Shown here in pieces: positions 35,901-47,366 of a DNA stretch of 64,000 nucleotides. This DNA comes from Quillaja saponaria. Lineage: Eukaryota; Streptophyta; Magnoliopsida; Fabales; Quillajaceae. The notes under the pieces were generated by a model. The model made no database searches and was not told where the DNA came from. It was given only the letters and a program-made list of their open reading frames with translations. The position numbers and the translations under genes were made by a program. The DNA lies in the NCBI GenBank assembly GCA_029379385.1, contig CM055605.1, positions 4,003,001 to 4,067,000 on the forward strand, in the 5' to 3' direction. Every line of letters begins with the position of its first letter. Within the stretch, counting starts at the first letter, position 1.

Positions 35901-38900
35901 CAAAACATACCAAGTCACTGTTATTGTATGGAAATAGCGTTGTAAAAGATGAAAAAGACTTACAATCACATTTCATGTAAATATAGCCAAATTTTAAGAA
36001 GTGCAATTTGGTTGTAAATATTGTTACAGAAAAATCCGTATATGGGGTAAAGGAACTGAACTTGCTCAGAAAGAAGAATATGCGAAGAGAACAGTCACCT
36101 AAAGATCCCTTGCAAGTAATAAACATCAGGAAAAAGATATAGAGCTGGTTTTGTGCAAGACAATTAATTATAATGAATATAAGAGCATGGATGCTGATAT
36201 TGAAGTGGAAAGTATAAGTGCTTGCTGCATGAAAATGTTTTTTGTAGGGCAAGACGGCAAGTCAAACGTCAATTTAGCTTCTCATGTTGAATGCTTCAAA
36301 ACTAACCAAGAGAAAGGGACAGAAGTTGTATGAGTCAAGAGTAATGCGAATCTATCCCAAGAAATACATGAATTAATTGTCATACAACTTTAAGTTAATA
36401 AAGAAGACCAGTTATACAAATTGTAACAAACCTTCTTTGCTTCTGTGTTCTTCCAGACATTACCAGCGATACCAAGAACCATAACAACCACAATTTGAAA
36501 GACAAATATAGCTCCTGTCAACTTGTCAATCATAGAATCAACAGCAGTAAGCTTTGGCTCCGGGATGCCCCTACTCATACCCAGCTTCGTTTCATTGCCT
36601 GCAAAAATAGAATGTGGAGGAGACATAGTCTAACAGTTTCTAGAAACTACAAACACCATCATATTTATAATGCACTTCATAATGTATTCCAATTCACGAC
36701 CAAAAGAAATTTGTAACCCACTTAGGGGTAGTAGCAGGCCAAAATTATGATTATTTATTTTATTTGATCTCAAAAATTGATTGGAAGAACATAGAAGATA
36801 CATGAAGGTTTTGCATTTCATAAATTCATAATATATACATCTATCAGGAAGTCAACAGCTATGGGAAAGTTAAGATTTTATGGATAATAGCACACTAATT
36901 TATTGTTTATAAACACATAATAGCAACCATGCACAAAAAAAAATAAAAATGAATACCCTACAGGCTCATGAATATAGGCTTTTTCTGGTCTGAAACACAA
37001 TTAAGTTGTCAAGATCTAAGAATCTTGGGAAAAGCTCGGATTTTGCCAAAAAGGAAAATGAAGTTCGAGAACAAATGAGGAAATACTCATCAGGCATCCA
37101 AAAATTGGGGGGTGGAGGAAAAGAAGCTCAGACATGTTTCGAAAAAGATGACAGAGAAAATTAAAATTGTGGAACATCAGAAAAATACTCTGTATTAGTG
37201 TATGCTTCTTATGGTCTTCTAACTTATGTTGATGACCTATGTTACACTCTACTTTGGCTGAAATCCAATTTATAAATATCCAAGCTCATCTAAATATGAA
37301 GCGGGTAGGCTGAAAATAGCTCCATTGGCTTACAAACAACCAAGGTAGTTGAAGCCTTGAAGGCAAAAATAAGCCTTAACCAATGACTCCAACTAGACAA
37401 CCAATAACTCATCCTCTTTAGTGGGAGAGTTGCAAAGGGGAATATCTCTTTTATGATGGTTTTATAATGATCAAGAAAGAAATGCCTCAAATATTATATT
37501 CTATCTGAGAACTTGCCTGTATATACAGCTACTCCACAAGCCCAATCTGTATTTCGCAAGTAACATGATTGAAGAATAGTGTTTTTTATGGTTAAAGGGC
37601 ACAAATCATTATCAATAAATGGAGGGAATAACCGCAGATTTGCATCAAATCTTCTAATGTCGTTATCTGGATCAGGACACTCAATTACACCCTGAAGAGA
37701 TAGAAACAGAGATAGAGATAATTACTCAGGAGTTAAATCTTAACAACTTTAGAATCTAAAATTAATGATGAAAAAATCTTGCCTTGATTTTGTGTAATAA
37801 TTCAACATCTATTCCCATGCAAGCAGAAGGTATGACCCTTGTCTTTAGATCAGTTTCACCATCTAGGGCAGATGTCTGCAAACATGTTAATATTATGTTT
37901 TTTTTATAAGTAATTGGAAGCAAAAGAGGTCTTGAATGTGTGGAATGCAAACTTCTCAGCCTTGCACTCTTTATATGCTTGCAAGTTTTTGTTATATTAA
38001 GTAGGAGAAGAAAAAAGAGGGGGCAGAGAGAGAGAGAAACCAATTTCAGTATTCTTGAAATGTTAAGCCCTCATTGAATCAGATTGATAGGTATGGAGTT
38101 AACAATACATGCTTCCTCCAATTTGAAGAATCCAGAAAAGTTCATGCAAATCATGGCATATAAGACAACAAGAAATGTAACTATACCAGTTGGATGTCAT
38201 TCAAAAGGACCGACCATGACAAATATACCTTCCACTAAGGTGTGCAATAAGGTGCAACATAATTCATATAGGGTAACTCCTATACATGAAACTTACACGA
38301 ATAAATCAGAATCAGTGTAACAAACACATCGTACTTTATGCAGGACCTTTGTCTTAACAATAAGAATCAGAATAGTCCCCTCTGTTTCAACAAAGATTTT
38401 CTAGAATTTGAAGGATTCAGGTAAAAAGAAGTTTCCCTCAACCTTGACAAGATGGACAAAAGAGGAAGAAGAAAATAAGGTACAAAACAAAAACAGAAAA
38501 TCTACATAATAAAAATTGAAAGTAGCTGTTTTCTCCCCTTAATGCAATGATCAGTTTCTACTGAAGGGAAGTACACTAGTCTGTGATGCTTTGATACAAG
38601 CAGTCGGTTCTCTCCAACAAAAGAAGAATGTGAAGATAGAATCTATAACTACAAAGATTTGTGGCAAAAGGTTCAGCAGATAAAATACAACAGCCAGCCA
38701 GCATAATACCCAAATAGCAACATGGTCAAAACATGAAGTAATCAGCCTAAAGTCTTCAATTATTGATTCAAAATAAGTTTGTGGTTCAACTACTACTACT
38801 GCAAGTTAGCAAATTCAATGCCACAATTGAACTAACTAAATTTTGTGGTTCGATTCTACCTTTTTGGTTTTTTCTTCTACTTCTTTATTTCCAGCACTTC

Positions 38901-40351
38901 AACAGATTTAGTTTCTACGAGGGATTCAAGAAAAACAAAGGCAGCAATCCAAAAAATAAATAAATTTGTACATGATTCAAAAATGTTGACATTTAGAGAA
39001 GCATAATTACCTCTATGTAGCAAAGGCCCAGTGGCTCAGAGGTACCAATCAAAACAAGATCACATGGTACTTCATCATTTTCCCGAAGCCACACTATATT
39101 ACCTACATGAATATCCTGTGCTTTGATCTACAAGAATATCACCAGTGCAACAAAAAAGAAACAAGAAGCAGTTAGTGTTACAAGATCTGAGGAAAACAAA
39201 CTCAAAATCACGAAAATAATTAAATTACATGAGTTTTTAAATCATGAAAGATTATGAACTTGAATCCACAAAACCTATGTAACTCTTGTGTTTAGGTCTA
39301 GAATGATCAACATATACACAAATTTTACAGCAAACAATATATGCCAGCAGTTGTTCAGTTTGGTATTACCAATTTTGACTCCTAAAGAATATGCTCTTCT
39401 ATATAATTCATATCACAGACCATAATACCAATCATAGATAGAAAAGAAGAGAAGAGAAAAAAAAAAAAGAAAAAAAAAAGAAACCGTACAAGTTTCTTGA
39501 TGCCCTTCCTCACAACCCAGACTTCCTTCTCGTTCACCTTCTTGTCCGAAAGATACCTGTTGTAATCATCCCATGCCTCTTTCGTTGCAGAGACTGCAAA
39601 AATAAAAATAAGTGGACCCCATGTACTGGCAGGATTTACTGGAGTAATAAGCGGCCATAACTGCAGGCAGGCTATCAGCAAAAAGTACTGGTTCATGAAT
39701 CGACTGAAAACAGAAGAAAACAACTGGGTTATATAAGTAGAGTATGGAGTCAAAAAGAAAGTGGAAACTGAAAACAAATAAAGAGTGTGTGTCCATATTA
39801 AAGAGGAGGGCAAGAGATGGAGAGTCACAAGACTCTCCAAACAGTATCGCAAAGCATTATTAGTTCCTGCCCAAGCAATTTTTCGAATGATCATTTATTG
39901 TCAAGGCTACCTGAACCGACAACTTCTGACTATTAAGAAAATATGAAATAAAAAAAATCTCAGACCTATGATGGATACTGATAGAGGTAGAGTAGTGATA
40001 CAAGTTCAGCCTAATTGATCAAAATTTTGGTACTCAATAGTCAATATCATAAGGGTGAAAGGCGACATCAAAGTTCAAAGCCTAGCCAGTGGCTCGTGTT
40101 TCACTGGCCAATTAAGAAGTTTCTGCAAGACTGTAAATATTAACACTCTTGTGCAACCAGGAGCATGGTAGTTGTAACATGTAATACAAACCAATAAGTA
40201 ATTGACAGCATCAATAAAATATTTACCTGAACTGTTCCCATAAATTTTTAGGGAGAAAGTTCAATAAAGTATATTTTCTGTTTGAAATACGGTTATCACA
40301 GTAAAGCTTGTGTGATGATTCCTCATCATTTATGTAAACAAAACGCTTCAT
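26963..40351 (-). CDS. ALA2: Phospholipid-transporting P4-ATPase, ALA2-type, with one frameshift
   Basis: Flippase that moves aminophospholipids between membrane leaflets at endomembranes; Arabidopsis ALA2 works with an ALIS (CDC50) partner. 24 coding exons: 40351-40227, 39703-39490, 39127-39011, 37875-37783, 37691-37517, 36598-36432, 35894-35790, 35332-35235, 35086-34944, 33739-33643, 33476-33366, 33280-33116, 32540-32386, 32309-32229, 32028-31908, 31425-31319, 30449-30318, 29578-29425, 29020-28903, 28622-28449, 28300-28249, 28099-27972, 27685-27535, 27301-26963. They give 1,106 residues, against 1,107 in Arabidopsis. Seen: DGET (157-160), phosphorylated DKTGT (D381), [15 protein letters not shown] (751-757), ten-segment membrane domain, C-terminus YTRNCKDN. 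Introns 4 and 5 use GC donors. Exon 11 has eight T where seven keep the frame (33389-33396); as written, TAA at 33383-33385 stops it near residue 475. All else is intact, so sequence error or a very young mutation is likely. Confidence 0.94.
30656..30675. repeat. (AT)n microsatellite in an ALA2 intron
   Basis: A short perfect AT run inside the intron between the exons at 31425-31319 and 30449-30318. Confidence 0.8.
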
Positions 40352-41345
40352 TGTTGAGTCAGAAGCATCTGATCCTGTTCAAATTTCCTTGACAACCCTT
40401 TCAATGCTTGGGAGCAATCATTGTTTCTTGAAGTTCAATGGTTCTTGTTCTGTAAATCACAGAACAAAGAAGAATTGTGTAGGAGATATCATCATATACA
40501 TTATCCATGAGGCTAGCACAAACTAAAAGAAACCAAATGAGGGTTCTAGATAACGCAATTGGAAACTGACATAAATAGAGCATTTCAACATAAATGTTAA
40601 TGTCCACAAGTAACCCCAAGTCCAGAAGGAGGAGAAGTTTCTTTGTATTTACCAGGCTAGCAACCTATATACACATGGTTCAAAATTGAATTGCGTGAGT
40701 TTCACTTATACGAAAACCATTCTACTTTAATTGCCAATATCTTGTCCTCCAATGTGTCTACACAAAGCAAGTGAAAATTTGTAGAATATCACAAGCAGAA
40801 ATGCTAGTGCACTAAAACTTAAAAGACATTTGTATGCTCAGAAAATAAAATAAATAAATAAATAAATACATAGAAAGCTGAAATAAGTGCTTCATGGCGG
40901 ATTCAAATAAACTTGAATCTCATTGAATTTTCACTCTTTAATTGCAAAATGAGTAAAAGTTAAATCTCAGCTTAATTGCACACAATAAAATTTCAAATGA
41001 AAAAAGTTTTCGCCTAAGGTATGAACATCAGCTCAATGAAACTCAACGGAAAAGCTTGTTTGAGTAAAAATGTCTGTCACTCTCAATCAGTGCTAGTCTA
41101 TTTTCACAGCTCCATCACTGAATTATCACAACAAGATCCCAAAATCTGATTGCCCGAAGATATAATATATTCAGAAATGATTCACACACAATTAGTACGG
41201 TTAGAGGTCATACCTATTGATCTTCTTTTTTCTCGGTTGTGAGGGCAACAATAATTTTTTCAAACTGGATCGCTGGCTTATTGCTCTTCTTCAAGTATGA
41301 GTCCCAGTCTCCCTTGGAGAAGATGGGCAATGGTTTCAGAGCACC
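40352..41345 (-). other. ALA2 5' leader with a probable 5' UTR intron
   Basis: An acceptor (GAACAG, minus strand, + 40375-40380) lies 23 bases before the ATG. Upstream at about 41213 the minus strand reads CAATAG|GTATGACC, a good donor. A 5' UTR exon at about 41214-41340 spliced over an intron of about 840 bp is therefore likely. This is inferred from splice signals only. Confidence 0.5.
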
Positions 41346-41429
41346 GGTTCAACTGCTTTTTTGTAACAACCGGTCCAGCTGATTGACATGGTTATATTAG
41401 TAATTTTATCTTTAGCTCATGCACTCTAT

Positions 41430-41510
41430 TATGGGCCAGATCCAGCAAGGCTTACTTGGGCTTTTTCACCTCACTTTAAAAGCCCAAAGCAACTGAGGCC
41501 CGATTAATTA
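41430..41510 (-). promoter_or_regulatory. Cluster of site II (GGGCC/GCCCA) motifs upstream of ALA2
   Basis: Within about 80 bp lie GGGCCAG, TTGGGCTTT, AAGCCCAAA and GAGGCCCGA. They sit 90-170 bp upstream of the inferred 5' leader. Such TCP-type site II motifs are common in constitutively expressed plant genes, which fits a housekeeping flippase. Confidence 0.45.
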
Positions 41511-43112
41511 AGACGGTGCACTGTCTTCAGTTTAGGGGGACCCACTGCACTAAATACCGAAGACCCGACAACCAATCCTAGCAGCGAAACTTCCTATCTA
41601 ATATTTGGACACGTCATGTTCCAAAGTGGCTTAAAGTCGCCGGAAACAGGTAGTCACGTGAGCCTCACCCACGCGTGTATAAAGAAAATTGAGATAGAAA
41701 CACGAAGGCAAAGCGAAGCGACAACATTTGCATAGATTCCGCCGACGCAGTTAGCAGGACCCACCGAAAGCGGTAGTTCTATCTCTCTCCTCATTATCCT
41801 CTCTCTTTCCTTCCACTTACTCGCCACGTAGTCAACAAGTAAAGTAAATGTAGAGCATACCAACCACGTAAAATTAAATTATTTAATTCAAATTTAATTA
41901 TTTGGAAGGCGGAAAGTACACGTGCCGTCCATGTTATAGACGACATGAACCCCGTCAACACGGTGCTGTTCCCAGTGGGCTCCACTTTATACTCAAAGAC
42001 TGATTTGCTTATCTTCTTAAAGGTTATGTCCGATTGGCCGTCGGCGCCAACCACCGCTCCTCCGCAACTAGTTTTTAATTTCATTCTTCTAGTTAAATTT
42101 GGAAAAAAATTTATTTTATTTTATTTTATTTTTAGTTTTGATTAATATTATTTTGATTGCTAAATTTATCCATTTAATTAATGTTCAATTTCTTCAATTA
42201 AATTTATAAAAAAGATAATTTAGTCATTTAATATTCAATATTATCAATCAAATTAATGGAAATTTAAGATTTTTAATTTTTAATTTTTTTTATTAATTGA
42301 GAATTAACATAAATATTTATTTAAAATGTTAAAGACAATTAATCAAAAAGAATGTTCAAGACAATAAAAATTATAATTAACTTGTAAGAGAAATTTAGAG
42401 AATAGTATTTTTTAAAATTCTCATTGTTGATACATTTAATTAATAATAAAGTCTTAATTCTCAAAAAATTTAAGTATTATTTTTTTTTTTCTCAATAATT
42501 TAGTTAAGAATTGTGTCTATGTAAAGTGAAAAAAAATTAATATAATTTTATTTTATTACACAATGTCCGATTGAAAAATAATAAATCACAAAATGTATAT
42601 TAACATTATTTTTTATTTCATTTTAATAATAATTCAATCATATTAAATAATGGCCCAATCGTATTAAATTTGTATGTTGGTAATCTTAATAGAGTAGAAA
42701 TTCAGTATTGTTTTTATTCTTCTTCTTCTTCTCTTAGATTAGTTCAGAAATAAATATATATATATATATTTATATCTATATAAATACCTTAATCTGGACC
42801 ATTCCATGCTTTATCCATTACAATCTTGCAGGTGTTTTTGCTTGCTTATGATAAATGATTTCATTCTCTCAAAAAATAAAACTATCTATATTTATTAAAG
42901 GAAATTAAAGTATAAACTTAGTACATAAAAGGAGAAATTAGAACTGGAAAAATTACATTTCCTGAGTGGTCACAACAAAATAGAAACCTAACAGGCAAAT
43001 TCCGAAAATTTAGTTTAATTGGTTAATAAAAAATTAAAAACAGATTCTAACACATTTACATCAAAGGGCTTAGCTTGTTGGATATTTAGAAAAAGAAAAA
43101 AATTATAAAAAA
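41511..43112. other. Intergenic between ALA2 and the ERF gene
   Basis: No supported gene. A G-box CACGTG lies at 41655-41660. From about 42080 to 42780 the sequence is extremely AT-rich, with an AT run near 42759-42772. The last 200-300 bases are the likely 3' UTR of the ERF gene. Confidence 0.5.
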
Positions 43113-43766
43113 TTATGCATCCGACGGCGGAGCGAGGTTAAGATCAAGATTGATAGCTTTTCTTGGCTGATGATTATCACCGACAGATGATGAATCTGAG
43201 TCACTCTGGACCCCACCAGCAAAACCGGCATTATAATCAACCGCTGCCGAATCGAATCGGACCGGATAACTCTGACCCACAAGCTCGGCCCTACCAACCG
43301 GATTAAAAACAAAAACGGGTCGTGCCTGACTTACCAAACCCAAATCAGGGTTAACAGCACCGTAAGCCATATGCTGGGGCTGCAACGGGAAAAACGGAAA
43401 TCGATCTACCAACAGACCCAATTCAGGATGGCGCGGGATCTCACGCACCACCACATCTCTGCTGTTGGATTCAACCGTGCTACTCTCACTAGGGCTCTGA
43501 TTGTTGACAACGCTCTCGTTGGGTACAGGGAAATTAGTCTTGGCCTTGGGACCACGGAATTGTCTGGCGGCGGCATCATAGGCTCTGGCCGCTTCCTCCG
43601 CCGTATCAAAGGTCCCCAACCAGACGCGGCTCTTCTTCCCTGGATCTCGAATCTCGGCGGCGTATCGACCCCAAGGCCTCTTTCTTACACCTCTGAAATG
43701 TACCTCTTTCCCTTTTTTGTTTCCATTTTTTCCATTCTTAACACTCAGTCTTTCTTTCACAGCCAT
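43113..43766 (-). CDS. ERF/AP2 transcription repressor with C-terminal EAR motif
   Basis: Intronless ERF of subfamily VIII (ERF3/ERF4-like), which binds GCC-box promoters and represses ethylene, ABA and defence genes. 217 residues from MAVKERLS. The AP2/ERF domain spans about residues 23-80 ([47 protein letters not shown]) and has the Arg/Trp residues that contact GCC-box DNA. The N-terminus is Lys-rich, a likely nuclear signal. Residues 207-214 are LDLNLAPP, a classic EAR repression motif (LxLxL and DLNxxP). A TATA box at 43833-43842 lies upstream of the in-frame ATGs at 43781 and 43766, so the longer frame from 43859 is excluded. [11 protein letters not shown] from 43781 remains a possible start. 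Confidence 0.93.
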   Translation of the reverse strand: MAVKERLSVKNGKNGNKKGKEVHFRGVRKRPWGRYAAEIRDPGKKSRVWLGTFDTAEEAARAYDAAARQFRGPKAKTNFPVPNESVVNNQSPSESSTVESNSRDVVVREIPRHPELGLLVDRFPFFPLQPQHMAYGAVNPDLGLVSQARPVFVFNPVGRAELVGQSYPVRFDSAAVDYNAGFAGGVQSDSDSSSVGDNHQPRKAINLDLNLAPPSDA

Positions 43767-43832
43767 TTTCGTATTTCGCATACTCACAAATACAGAGCTA
43801 ATAACGTGTCTGTCTCTTTGGGTGAGGGGTCT

Positions 43833-43842
43833 GTATATATAC
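43833..43842 (-). promoter_or_regulatory. TATA box of the ERF gene
   Basis: GTATATATAC lies about 70 bp before the ATG at 43766, reading on the minus strand. Its position sets the transcript start near 43805 and decides the start codon. Confidence 0.6.
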
Positions 43843-43869
43843 ACAGTGGATGAAGGCAAAGGGAGAGGT

Positions 43870-46854
43870 TCTGTAATTAAATAAATAAATAAATTTTAAT
43901 TAAAAAGAAAGTAAGAAGGAAAGTGAGAGAGGAGAGGGTGGGGTCCAGTCAGCCAGGGTTTTGACTAAAAGAGGCGCCGCCCAAAGGTGAAGAGGGATAA
44001 TGCTGTTTGTTTGGGGTTTACGTGGCCTGCGTAAATTTTTAGACAAGCGGGCCAATCATAAATGTGCCGGCATTTTGTCTAACGGGCCGTTCCTAAGGCT
44101 GACATTCTGCCTCATTTTTCAAGAGCGTGCGGTGCACGTCTTCTTAATTTTTCTCGCCTTCAATCTTTTTTCCCACAAATTTTGCAAAAATAATTATTAT
44201 TCATTTTTTTTACTCAGAATAATAATTATGTATTCATATTTCGAAAAAAACAAATATATTAGAAGGCCAAGCAGCGCGTAGTTATACTTGATCCCACTGA
44301 TTCTTCCACCGGTAAGTTTGGGTTAGTGGGTTAACTGTTGACTAGTTCTAACAATTAGTATTATTCGGCAAATAGCTATCCTTTAAATTTTATTTATGTT
44401 ATTAGTTCAGCGTTCGTTCTTTTGGACTCTCGCGATTTTTTTGGCTAAGATTTAGACTATCACGGTTATCTAACCATATAATCATGGACACGTATACTCG
44501 TTTTGCTCTGGACGCGTCCTTCAACACGAATCGTGTTGTGCTTCATCATTTCTTTCGGGGTAATCAGCCAACACTTATGTCTCTGTCTTCGTCAAGTTGT
44601 GTGCGCGCCTGTTTATGTTATTTTTCACGCGTCCATGGATCGGGCAATGACGTTTCAAGGGTATACTGGTCTAAGACCTGAATTACTATTTGTAGTATTA
44701 GTAACGAGAGCTTTGATAAAACTTGACTTGATTCGTCAAAATTTTAAATTAATTAAATGACTTTGGTTTGTTGAAAGCTCTGAAGTCTAAAGTTAATTTT
44801 GAACTCGATTCGTTAAGATTCTTGAAGATTTTTTCTAAATAATTTAGTCTCTGTAATTTCATAAAAATATCAGTTTGGTCACTATTTAAAAAAGCAAAAT
44901 GTTACCCCTACAATTTCCCAAATCATGCAACCAACTTCCTCCCTTAATTTGAGAGTCAATGGTAGAATCTTTGACGCTATGAGATGCTCTTAGATGGTAA
45001 ATATCGTTTATCCTAGTGTTTTTCAGTGGTGATATAAAATCGATTTACTTATTAATGGAGGTCTTTATTCAACATTTTTTGGCCAACGTAATTTAAAAAA
45101 AATAATAGCTTATTCCTCTGTATCTCATATGGGTTTCATAATTATAGGAATTTGTTCTATGGGTGATATAGGACTCAACGGAGCCATTTTACATATTATC
45201 TCTCATGGACCTATCGGTGTTGTGCTTTTTTTTCTTGACAAAAATAACTCTCGTTTAATTAAGTTTAAAGAAATCTAACATGTCATGCAACATGCATGTG
45301 ACCCAACACATCTTCCTTCTCATTCCTAACCCTCGATTTCTCAGATATTAAAAATTAGAATTTTTAAATAAATTGGAAGCTTAAACGAAGATGAATGTCA
45401 TCATTTGTTGGGGATTTTTCCTACAAATCGTAATTCAAGTACGATTGAAGCTTCTAAAATTTGCTAATCAAGAAACAAGTGAAATAGGAGGTTTTTCTAT
45501 ATGATTTTGTCATTGTGGTGAGCTTGCAAAATTCTGTACTACATAAGACCACAAAGTTGGTAGAAAGTATTGGGCATGTCCCAATTTCTAAGTATGTATA
45601 TAAGGCAGAGACCTGAGTTTTTTTATATTGTGAAAATCTAGTTAGGTTCTCATTTATGTTTTGTATTTATAGGTTGGCTTCCCTTGCAATTATTTGGTTT
45701 GGATCGATGATGAAACTTGCAAACATGGAAGGCATGTTATCTTACAGCAGAGGAAAATAATTACTTACCTAGAAGACAAGGATGAATATATGCAAGAAAA
45801 TGTTGACTAGTGGATGAAGGTTTCTTATGTGATAGGAATTCTTGAATTTTTTTTTAAATTCAGTGCCTGCTTCTTAGTTCATGAAACTTATTAGTAGCTG
45901 ATAATGTTAAGTCTTGTTTTCTTGGTTGTTAAACTTAGGCTTATAACTGTGGTAGTCAATGTGTTTAGGTTTGTGGTTTAGTGGTTTGATTGTGTTGTTA
46001 TGTTATGACGTACATAAGTGTGTTTACTTGTAATTGATTCTTGTAACAATTTAGCTTTAATAAATGAAATGAAACTTCATATGTTAGTTCTTTCTTGTAT
46101 TGTTATTGTCCAATGCTAACAAAAGATAAACTGAATTGTATTGTTATTGTCAAATGCTAACAAAATATAAACTGAATTGAATATAATTCAACAAATACTA
46201 CTTTTCATTTCCATTGATAATAAAACAACCATTACATTATAAACTCACTTAAGTAAATGATGATTAATTAAAATCATCTTATTACATAACATTGTCAAGA
46301 AAAATAACTCTTTAAATACAAGTTATCAGTGACACCATCTAAATATTTAATCACTAAAGCAAATAAAAAATTACACTATTTAACTTTAAATTATTAGTAA
46401 AACCATTTAAATATTCTAGCATCCCCTCTGCCTGCATTTTCCACCATCTGAAATCCTGCCTGATCCTTCTTTTCTAGTCATATAAGTCCCTCATCTCCCC
46501 CAACCCAACAGAATTTCTGGATCCAGTTGGATCTTTGCCGCAATCCCACCCCTGCCTGTAATCCCAGTTTTAGCTGAACCCACTGTTCTGCCCATCCCTC
46601 TACTACCAGTTCGGACGGAGATATTTGGTCCAATCTCACAACTTAAGCCTAAAATAAAAATAAAAAACAGATGGGTCAGATTAAAACCGACCGATATAAC
46701 ATACACGGAAGATCCGCGACCTCTTGGAAGAGATCCGATCCATTGATATGCCTGGACCTGGTTAACATAGAACGTGTTCGTGTGCTTGTCTTTGCTTTCG
46801 TCGACCTCTGCATTCCGAACCCTAAGACAAATATATTTTTCTTCCTTCAAATCA
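43870..46854. other. Intergenic between the ERF gene and the all-phase-1 gene
   Basis: No supported nuclear gene. It contains the plastid-derived ndhD insertion listed separately, AT-rich sequence, and at 46650-46854 the likely 5' region of the next gene. Confidence 0.5.
45069..45240 (+). pseudogene. ndhD: Nuclear insertion of plastid ndhD (NUPT)
   Basis: From GGCCAACGTAATTTA (45081) the frame reads [19 protein letters not shown], then [14 protein letters not shown] and VLFFLD. This is the middle of plastid NADH dehydrogenase subunit 4 (ndhD), where the usual text is [16 protein letters not shown] and [23 protein letters not shown]. Only about 55 codons remain. They carry substitutions (Q to H, F to P, A to V) and both ends are abrupt, so this is a non-functional transfer from chloroplast to nucleus. 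The frame is still open, so it is not very old. Confidence 0.85.
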
Positions 46855-47331
46855 ATGGCGGACACATTCTCCGGGGTCCGTAACTACGATTTTGCTCCTG
46901 AAAACAAGACCACCGACCCGTCGGTGCTGTCGGATCCGGAAAAAGTTATTGGTATATCTCTCTAGGGTTGGGAGGACTTTGAGAGTAAAAAATTTAGAAA
47001 TTGGATCTTTCTTGATTAAACTTTTCCCAAGGGAAATCAAGCCTTTCTACTTTTGTTTTGTTTACCTTGGTGGTTTTCCTTACAGAACTACTTTGATCAA
47101 ATAGGTACGGGGGAAATTCTTTCAAACTTGAACCGGGAAGAACAGACTGGTTCTCCTTCTAAGGTGAAGGAATTAGGTAGCAGGGAAATGCAATCAAACT
47201 TGAACCTGGAAGAACAGAGTGCTTCTCCTTCTAAGGAGAAGGGGTTCATCTTTCTGACAGAGGAAGGTCACCTGCTTCTTCAACCCTTCCACTTTTTGTT
47301 CAAGTATTTTCGAATTGATGCATTTTGTTTG

Positions 47332-47366
<35 letters not shown>

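Noticed and set aside
41794..42084. 96-codon minus-strand frame upstream of ALA2
   Set aside because: No recognisable family, no exon partners, and it ends in AT-rich sequence.
43767..43859. In-frame upstream start for the ERF gene
   Set aside because: It lies upstream of the TATA box at 43833-43842; starts at 43781 or 43766 fit better.
44484..44760. Two overlapping + frames with many Cys and Phe residues
   Set aside because: No domain, no promoter or splice partners; likely chance.
46491..46865. 124-codon minus-strand frame over the start of the all-phase-1 gene
   Set aside because: It overlaps the better supported + gene and shows no family features.
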